Assembly (NCBI GenBank): GCA_964584815.1
Contig: CAZPBO010000069.1
Location: forward strand, 1 to 10,277
Source of the DNA: CAZPBO01 sp964584815
GTDB lineage: Bacteria; Planctomycetota; SKW154
Length of the DNA stretch: 10,277 bases
Reading direction: 5' to 3'
This document shows positions 5,549 through 10,277 of the stretch, one piece after another (positions within the stretch are counted from its first letter, which is position 1; each line of letters begins with the position of its first letter). Both the position numbers and the translations under genes were made by a program. The notes beneath the pieces were generated by a model. It saw nothing but the letters and a program-made list of their open reading frames with translations. It was not told the DNA's origin and searched no databases.

Positions 5549-6402
5549 GGCGTTGTCTGCTGATTGGCGCGCTTTTTGTCTGTGCGGTAGCGCTTTTTGC
5601 GCAGCAGAAGAGGGGATTTCTTTTTGAACCGAAGGTGGGTTCTGAGTGGCGCATTGAGATTCTGGTGGAGACCAACTTTGTTCAGAATGGTATTTTCTGG
5701 TCGTTTGGTGTAAAGGGAAAGGAGAGGTTTGTTCTTGAGGGTCGTATTAGTGACAGGATAGTGCGTGGTGGGGGTGTGGAGTATCAGGTGAGGGTGGGCT
5801 TTAAGGAAGCGATTGTGGAGCAGGAAGTGGTTTGGCGTCAGAGCGGTTGGGGGGAGGTTTGGCGCAAGAGGTGGCGGTATGAACTGGGCAAGGATGTGCC
5901 GGAGGATATGGGATGGTTTGACGAGGCGGTAAGAAAGGGCGGGAAGATATGTGTGTGGCGCACAGGTGAGGTGATAGGAGAGACGAACGAGGTTTTGTGG
6001 GCGTATCTGATGCGCGTTCCGCATCTGCCACGGCGGGGTGTTAGAGTGGGTGATGAATGGCGTTGGGAATTTGACCTATCGTCAGTTCTTGCGCGGATTG
6101 TGCTGAAGGCGAAAAACAAGGTAGGGGAAGATGGTGAGGGTTTGTTGATAAGGCAGGTTTATGAGGGGTGCGACATAGGGAAAGCGGGGAGGGCGGGCGA
6201 GATAGATGTGAGGTTGCGCTTTGTGAAGGCGGCGTTGGGAGGAGAGTGGCGGCTTAGGCGTGATGCATTTCTTCCGACGGGGTGGTGTGAGGCGCGGTTA
6301 GCGTTTGATGTGCTTCGTCGCGGGGGTATGGTGGATGTGGAGCCGGCACGGGTGGAGTTGCGCACACGCTATGAATGCAGACTCAAGCGTCTCAACCGGT
6401 GA
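5545..6402 (+). CDS. Secreted protein of unknown function, distant paralog of its upstream neighbour
   Basis: 285 residues with a clear signal peptide (MRRCLLIGALFVCAVALFA, likely cut before QQ at 20-21), no lipobox and no other membrane segment. The mature part is Arg/Trp/Val-rich, with many WR and VWR pairs, and looks beta-rich. LPRRGVRVGDEWRWEFDL (161-178) lines up with LPDKSVKEGESWEGQTEF of the upstream protein, and an earlier VGSEWRIE (31-38) lines up with EGDKQVWKA, so the two probably share a fold and origin. The start is GTG at 5545, overlapping the upstream TGA by 4 nt (GTGA) with GGAGGTG just before it, typical of translational coupling. The coding strand is G-rich and C-poor. Its end overlaps the convergent response regulator by 11 nt. 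Function unknown. Confidence 0.85.
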   Translation: MRRCLLIGALFVCAVALFAQQKRGFLFEPKVGSEWRIEILVETNFVQNGIFWSFGVKGKERFVLEGRISDRIVRGGGVEYQVRVGFKEAIVEQEVVWRQSGWGEVWRKRWRYELGKDVPEDMGWFDEAVRKGGKICVWRTGEVIGETNEVLWAYLMRVPHLPRRGVRVGDEWRWEFDLSSVLARIVLKAKNKVGEDGEGLLIRQVYEGCDIGKAGRAGEIDVRLRFVKAALGGEWRLRRDAFLPTGWCEARLAFDVLRRGGMVDVEPARVELRTRYECRLKRLNR

Positions 6403-7069
6403 ACTTGTAACCGACAGAGCGAACCGAGACAATCCACTTGGGGTTAGCAGGGTCGTCCTCAATGGCACGGCGGATTTTGACCACATAGTTGTCCACAGTG
6501 CGGGTGGTGGGGAACGATTCATAACCCCAGACTTTGTTCAAGATTTCGTTTCTACTGATGACGCGACCGCGATTCTCCACAAAGAGGCGCAGGATTTTGA
6601 ATTCGCGTGGGGAAAGTTCCACCTTTTCGCCGCCTTTGTAGGCTTCGTAGTTCTCAAAGTCAATGACGACATCGCCGAAGGAGTAGCGTTTGATGGGGGA
6701 GGGAACGCCGCGACGGCGCAGCACCGCCTTGACCCGTGCCACAAACTCCATAACACTGAACGGCTTTGTCACATAATCATCTGCGCCAATGTCAAGCCCA
6801 TAAACCTTGTCCGTCTCGGCTTTCTTGGCTGATAGAATTATGACACCCACATCCAGTTTCTCTTCCCGAATTTCGCGCAAGACCTCAAAGCCGTCCTTGC
6901 GCGGCAGCATTATGTCCAATACAATCAAATCCGGTTTGAAACGCCTTATAAGTGCCAACGCCTGCTCACCGTCGGTGGCTGTCGCAACCTCATACCCTTC
7001 CATCTCCAGATTGTCCTTCAGTCCCATCAGTATCGGCAGTTCGTCTTCCACTATCAGCACTCGCGCCAT
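6392..7069 (-). CDS. Two-component response regulator, OmpR/PhoB family
   Basis: 225-residue DNA-binding regulator. The receiver domain (about 1-120) has acidic residues E8 and D9, phospho-acceptor D52 in LIVLDIMLPRKDG, S80, and K102 in TKPF. The winged-helix output domain (about 128-225) has LSPREFKILRLFVENRGRVI, the recognition-helix region TTRTVDNYVVKIRRAIED and the ending IVSVRSVGYKF, all standard for the family. The ATG at 7069 is preceded by AGGAGG (7076-7081) with 6 nt spacing. This start lies inside the 3' end of the kinase gene, an 80-nt overlap in another frame. It should be phosphorylated by that kinase. Targets are unknown; gpsA in the same operon and the divergent operon nearby are candidates only by position. 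All key residues are present. Confidence 0.96.
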   Translation of the reverse strand: MARVLIVEDELPILMGLKDNLEMEGYEVATATDGEQALALIRRFKPDLIVLDIMLPRKDGFEVLREIREEKLDVGVIILSAKKAETDKVYGLDIGADDYVTKPFSVMEFVARVKAVLRRRGVPSPIKRYSFGDVVIDFENYEAYKGGEKVELSPREFKILRLFVENRGRVISRNEILNKVWGYESFPTTRTVDNYVVKIRRAIEDDPANPKWIVSVRSVGYKFTG

Positions 7070-9176
7070 CGCTACCCTCCTCCATCAACGGCAATATCAC
7101 CCTGAAAAGACTTCCCTTACCGACTTCGCTTTCCACCTCCACCTTTCCGTTGTGCGCCTCCACTATCGTCTTGACGAGATTAAGTCCTATGCCTGTGCCG
7201 GCACTTTTGCTCGCCCGCGAAATAGTCGTTCTGTAAAACCGCTCAAACACTCGTCCCTTCTCGTCTTCAGGTATACCAATACCGTGGTCCTCTACTTCAA
7301 GTATCACAAAAGAGTCACGCTTTTCAAGCCGAACCCCGACCCACTTCTCATCTCGGCTGTATTTTATGGCGTTAGAGAGAAGGTTGACAGTAACCTGCTC
7401 CAATGCATCTGGGTCGGCGAGCACCTGCAGTGGCTTATCGGGAATCTTCGTCTCAACTGTGAATCCTGTTGATGTGATGTGGTATGACAGCGCCACCAAA
7501 GAGCGATGCACCACCTCGCGCATATCTGTCTTCTGCATCTGATACTGTTTGCGTCCTTCCTCTATCCGTGCAAAGTCCAACACATTGGTTATCATCCTGA
7601 ACAAGCGCTGCGACTCCGCCGCTATTATTTCCGAGTAGCGCTTCAGGCGCTCCTGCCCCCGCACTCGCCCTTCCTTCAGCATCTCCGCAAACATCATTAT
7701 TGATGTCAGCGGTGTCTTCAACTCGTGTGAGACGCTTGAGACGAACTCGCCCCGAAGTCGCGCTAAATCTATCTCCCTGCGCACACTTCTTAAAACCAGC
7801 AACACCCCCGCACCAGCAAGAACCACAAGAAACACCACAAGCAGAAGGTTGAAGACCGCTCTGCCCAGCAACCACGAACGCAGTTTCACCACATGAGCAG
7901 AGTAGACCTCCACAAGGAGCGGCACTACTGCGTTCGGCGGCTCATATCTCACAGAAAACTGCTCCGACCCTACATCATCACTGAACGCCACCTTCCCAAA
8001 CAACTTAACCCGTAAACGCGGCTCCCCCGCAGGTCCTGTTCTGTTCAGCACGAACACAAGCAGCGAACGCACTTCCTCGGGGTTCAAACGATAAACCACA
8101 ACAAACCTTGTCCGTTGCTCCTTGTAAAGCAGACGCCGCTCTACAGCAAAGTAGGAATAAACCTCCCAGCCACTGTCGCCGACGCGGCGGCGGATATGAC
8201 GACTGCGCAAACGCGTGTGATACACACCCTTCAGATATTCTCTTATCACGGGAACTATCTCGTCAGAAACCACGCGCCTCATCCGCCATCGTGAAAGAAG
8301 TGCTCCCAACCGACGCTCCAAACCTCTGTAGCGTAGGTCGCCTTCTTTTATGTGCTTTTTCAACCTTGCAAGCAGAGCATCAAACTTCGCTTTCTTCAAC
8401 ATCGCCGCGCTGTCAAGAAGCAGTTTGAACGCTCTGTGCGCAACTTCATCACTCTCTCCCCCACCCGCGTCAAGGAAAGCAAGCATCGCTTCAAGCGCTG
8501 CAGGCACACCTCCAACCACCGCAGAAGAATTGAAAACTTCCCGCAGCACTTTTTTTGCCTCCGCCACATCCCGTTTCACCAAAACCTGTGCCAGCATCAG
8601 GCGTGCCCGCGCCACAACCTCCTCGTCCCTAACCTCCCTTATTATCCGCCGCGTCCGCCGCTCCACCTCCTCGTCAGATGCCCCTGAATGCTCCAACCTG
8701 TCAAGCAGTATCTTCGCCTCCACCGCCCTTTTTTGCGCCTCTATCTCCTTCGGATTGGTCGGCTCCACAAACGGACGCCGACCTGTCCTCGCCACACCTC
8801 TCACGCCAAATGGCTCAACCGGCCACACTACCTCCCCACCCTCACTCACAAGCGCCGCTTCCCCAACAAGCCTGTGCCGCCTCCTCAACAAACCGAAAAA
8901 GTCCTCCATCCCCTCCTCCGTTACCTCGTCAGGACAGAAAAGATTCGCTGTGCGGATTATCCGCTCCTCCGCAGACAATAACTCCACATCAAAACGCCCA
9001 CATATCGCCCGTGCCACCGCATAATGATTCTGCTCCATCTCCGTCAGTATCAACTCCGCCTCCCTGCTCTGCGCAAACACCGACAAAGTCGCTAAAACCC
9101 CCGTTGGCAACAGTATACTGAAAACCAAAAGAACCACTATCCGCTTATAACGCCGCTCCATCAACTCCTCAGCCAA
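6990..9176 (-). CDS. Large membrane sensor histidine kinase
   Basis: 728 residues. Transmembrane helix 1 (about 12-33), an extracytoplasmic sensor region (about 35-437), helix 2 (about 439-462), then only about 20 residues before the HisKA domain with H484 in SSVSHELKTPLTSI. The ATPase domain has N-box NLLSNAIKYS (598-607), G1 DHGIGIP (630-636), F-box VFERFYR (643-649) and G2 GTGIGL (660-665). I see no HAMP domain. The sensor region has a Cache-like start, a helical Lys/Arg/Glu-rich middle (about 145-300, perhaps TPR-like) and a beta-type end. The start is TTG 9176 (GGAGG 6 nt upstream, overlapping gpsA by 8 nt) or ATG 9161. The last 26 residues, Gly/Ser/Asp/Thr-rich, are read through the response regulator start and look non-functional. 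The kinase assignment is certain; the signal is unknown. Confidence 0.95.
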   Translation of the reverse strand: MAEELMERRYKRIVVLLVFSILLPTGVLATLSVFAQSREAELILTEMEQNHYAVARAICGRFDVELLSAEERIIRTANLFCPDEVTEEGMEDFFGLLRRRHRLVGEAALVSEGGEVVWPVEPFGVRGVARTGRRPFVEPTNPKEIEAQKRAVEAKILLDRLEHSGASDEEVERRTRRIIREVRDEEVVARARLMLAQVLVKRDVAEAKKVLREVFNSSAVVGGVPAALEAMLAFLDAGGGESDEVAHRAFKLLLDSAAMLKKAKFDALLARLKKHIKEGDLRYRGLERRLGALLSRWRMRRVVSDEIVPVIREYLKGVYHTRLRSRHIRRRVGDSGWEVYSYFAVERRLLYKEQRTRFVVVYRLNPEEVRSLLVFVLNRTGPAGEPRLRVKLFGKVAFSDDVGSEQFSVRYEPPNAVVPLLVEVYSAHVVKLRSWLLGRAVFNLLLVVFLVVLAGAGVLLVLRSVRREIDLARLRGEFVSSVSHELKTPLTSIMMFAEMLKEGRVRGQERLKRYSEIIAAESQRLFRMITNVLDFARIEEGRKQYQMQKTDMREVVHRSLVALSYHITSTGFTVETKIPDKPLQVLADPDALEQVTVNLLSNAIKYSRDEKWVGVRLEKRDSFVILEVEDHGIGIPEDEKGRVFERFYRTTISRASKSAGTGIGLNLVKTIVEAHNGKVEVESEVGKGSLFRVILPLMEEGSDGASADSGRRTADTDGTEGQSGDGRV

Positions 9177-10170
9177 GTAGCCCCTCCCACTCCGCTTTCA
9201 ATGGACGCCGCATCAACTCCAATACCGCATCTGAAGGTCTCTTCCCACCATACAAAACCTCATAAACCTTCTGGGTTATCGGCATCTCAACCCCAAACCG
9301 CCGCGCTAACTCCACAGCACCCACCACCGTCCAAACCCCCTCCGCCACCTGATGCATCCCAGAAAGAACATCTTCCAGTTTGCGTCCACGACCTATCTCC
9401 TCTCCCACACGACGGTTACGCCCGTAGCGACTGAACGATGTCGTCATCAGGTCGCCAACACCAGCAAGTCCAAAAAAGGTCGGCAGACGAGCACCCATCT
9501 TAACCCCCAAACGCGCCATCTCCACCAAACCGCGCGCAAGTAACGCGCTCTTAGTGTTGTCCCCAAACCCAAGACCGTCGCACATCCCCGCCGCCAATGC
9601 CACCACATTCTTCAACGCCGCACACAACTCCACACCTACCACATCTTCGCTACGATATACCCTCAAGGTCACGCTTTCAGCAAACAACTCCTGCACACGC
9701 CGCGACAGATCGCCCTCTCCCCCTACCACAACCGCCGTCGGAACACCCCTCCCCACCTCCTCCGCGTGGCTCGGTCCACTCAAAACCGATACTTCCACAC
9801 CTCCAAGAATCTCCTTTATCACACCGCTTGGGAAAAGCAATGTCTCTCTTTCAAGCCCTTTGGAGCAGCAAACAACAGGCGCGTCTCTGTGATATGCCTT
9901 GAAACCTTCCAACACACCCCGCATATACTGAACGGGAACCACCAAGAAAACAAATTCCGCCCCATCCACTGACTCTTCCATATCCGCCGTTACACCAACC
10001 CCATCAGGCAACTGAACACCCGGCAGATATTTTTTATTCTCTTTATCTTTTTTAATCTCCTCAACATTGACGGGGTCGTGTCCCCACAACACAACCCGAT
10101 GCCCGCATTTTGCCAACACCACTGCCAACGCCGTTCCCCAGCCTCCCGCACCTATGACACATATCCGCAT
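9169..10170 (-). CDS. gpsA: NAD(P)H-dependent glycerol-3-phosphate dehydrogenase
   Basis: Makes sn-glycerol 3-phosphate from dihydroxyacetone phosphate, the backbone for membrane phospholipids; cytoplasmic. The 333 residues have the Rossmann motif GAGGWG (7-12), SKGLE (103-107), LSGPSHAEEV (130-139), catalytic K187 in ALKNVV, the helical-domain motif GLAGVGDLMTT (234-244), RNRRVG (251-256) and AEGVWT (276-281). The length is normal and nothing is missing. The ATG at 10170 follows AAGGAG (10177-10182) with a 6-nt spacer, and a near-consensus promoter lies just upstream. It is the first gene of a likely operon with the kinase and regulator, which is not a usual gpsA neighbourhood (plsY or der are commoner). 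The coding strand is strongly G-over-C skewed. Confidence 0.97.
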   Translation of the reverse strand: MRICVIGAGGWGTALAVVLAKCGHRVVLWGHDPVNVEEIKKDKENKKYLPGVQLPDGVGVTADMEESVDGAEFVFLVVPVQYMRGVLEGFKAYHRDAPVVCCSKGLERETLLFPSGVIKEILGGVEVSVLSGPSHAEEVGRGVPTAVVVGGEGDLSRRVQELFAESVTLRVYRSEDVVGVELCAALKNVVALAAGMCDGLGFGDNTKSALLARGLVEMARLGVKMGARLPTFFGLAGVGDLMTTSFSRYGRNRRVGEEIGRGRKLEDVLSGMHQVAEGVWTVVGAVELARRFGVEMPITQKVYEVLYGGKRPSDAVLELMRRPLKAEWEGLLG

Positions 10171-10176
10171 TCCAAA

Positions 10177-10182
10177 CTCCTT
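10177..10182 (-). promoter_or_regulatory. Ribosome binding site of gpsA
   Basis: AAGGAG on the minus strand, 6 nt from the ATG at 10170. Confidence 0.75.
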
Positions 10183-10194
10183 AACACTCTTAAA

Positions 10195-10223
10195 ATTCTA
10201 TCCCACACAGTCATTCTTTTCAA
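10195..10223 (-). promoter_or_regulatory. Probable sigma-70 promoter of the gpsA-kinase-regulator operon
   Basis: On the minus strand TTGAAA (10218-10223, 5 of 6) and TAGAAT (10195-10200, 5 of 6) are separated by exactly 17 nt, the best promoter match in the window. Transcription would start near 10188, giving a leader of under 20 nt that includes the AAGGAG ribosome site. It implies gpsA is first in its operon. Confidence 0.65.
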
Positions 10224-10277
10224 CCGCCACCATATCTGATGTATTCCCAGTTTTGATGCTATGAAATGGTCTGCGCT

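Noticed and set aside
10152..10277. Open frame on the minus strand entering from the right edge (peptide with KLGIHQIWWRLKRM), ending 19 nt inside gpsA
   Set aside because: 41 codons with no known motif, and a near-consensus gpsA promoter lies within it. It may be the tail of an upstream gene but cannot be supported from this window.
1..10277. CRISPR arrays, tRNA or rRNA genes, insertion sequences, phage genes
   Set aside because: No regularly spaced repeats, no tRNA-like cloverleaf, and no transposase, integrase or phage motifs were seen in any frame.

Overview
The window carries nine probable protein-coding genes, eight well supported and one small ORF doubtful, in three transcription units. 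There are no RNA genes, mobile elements or CRISPR arrays that I can see. Strong Shine-Dalgarno (SD) sites, two near-consensus sigma-70 promoters and use of GTG/TTG starts make it bacterial. Proteins rich in Glu/Lys/Arg/Val and frequent ATA, AGA and AGG codons suggest, by inference only, a thermophilic and perhaps uncultured lineage. The two-subunit MetV/MetF methylenetetrahydrofolate reductase plus a DUF1638 protein point to folate- and probably corrinoid-linked one-carbon metabolism. I cannot name a taxon safely.

Left block (minus strand, 94-2894): a small unrecognised ORF, a DUF1638-family protein, then metV and metF. The last two have their own likely promoter. MetV (Cys-rich) and MetF (flavin TIM barrel) should together reduce methylene-THF to methyl-THF. 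No methyltransferase, corrinoid protein or electron-input subunit lies in the window. MetF has an extra C-terminal coiled-coil tail.

Divergent regulatory region (2895-3181): 287 bases separate the left block from a plus-strand unit. They contain a perfect 28-bp palindrome, a second 7-bp-arm palindrome, and a 19-bp imperfect direct repeat offset by 42 bp, a layout that looks like a multi-site operator or a structured leader.

Central block (plus strand, 3182-6402): an acyl-CoA synthetase of the adenylate-forming superfamily, followed by two secreted proteins that look like distant paralogs. Gaps are 15 nt and then a 4-nt overlap, so this should be one operon. Its role is unknown.

Right block (minus strand, 6392-10170): gpsA (glycerol-3-phosphate dehydrogenase), a large membrane histidine kinase and an OmpR/PhoB-type response regulator, from a near-consensus promoter just upstream of gpsA. 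The genes overlap (gpsA/kinase 8 nt, kinase/regulator 80 nt). The kinase has a roughly 400-residue sensor region and no recognisable HAMP domain. The block meets the central operon tail to tail with an 11-nt overlap.

The most notable observations are the palindrome/direct-repeat region, the out-of-frame kinase tail over the regulator start, the MetF coiled-coil tail, the paired secreted proteins behind an acyl-CoA ligase, and sharp changes in coding-strand C content within genes.
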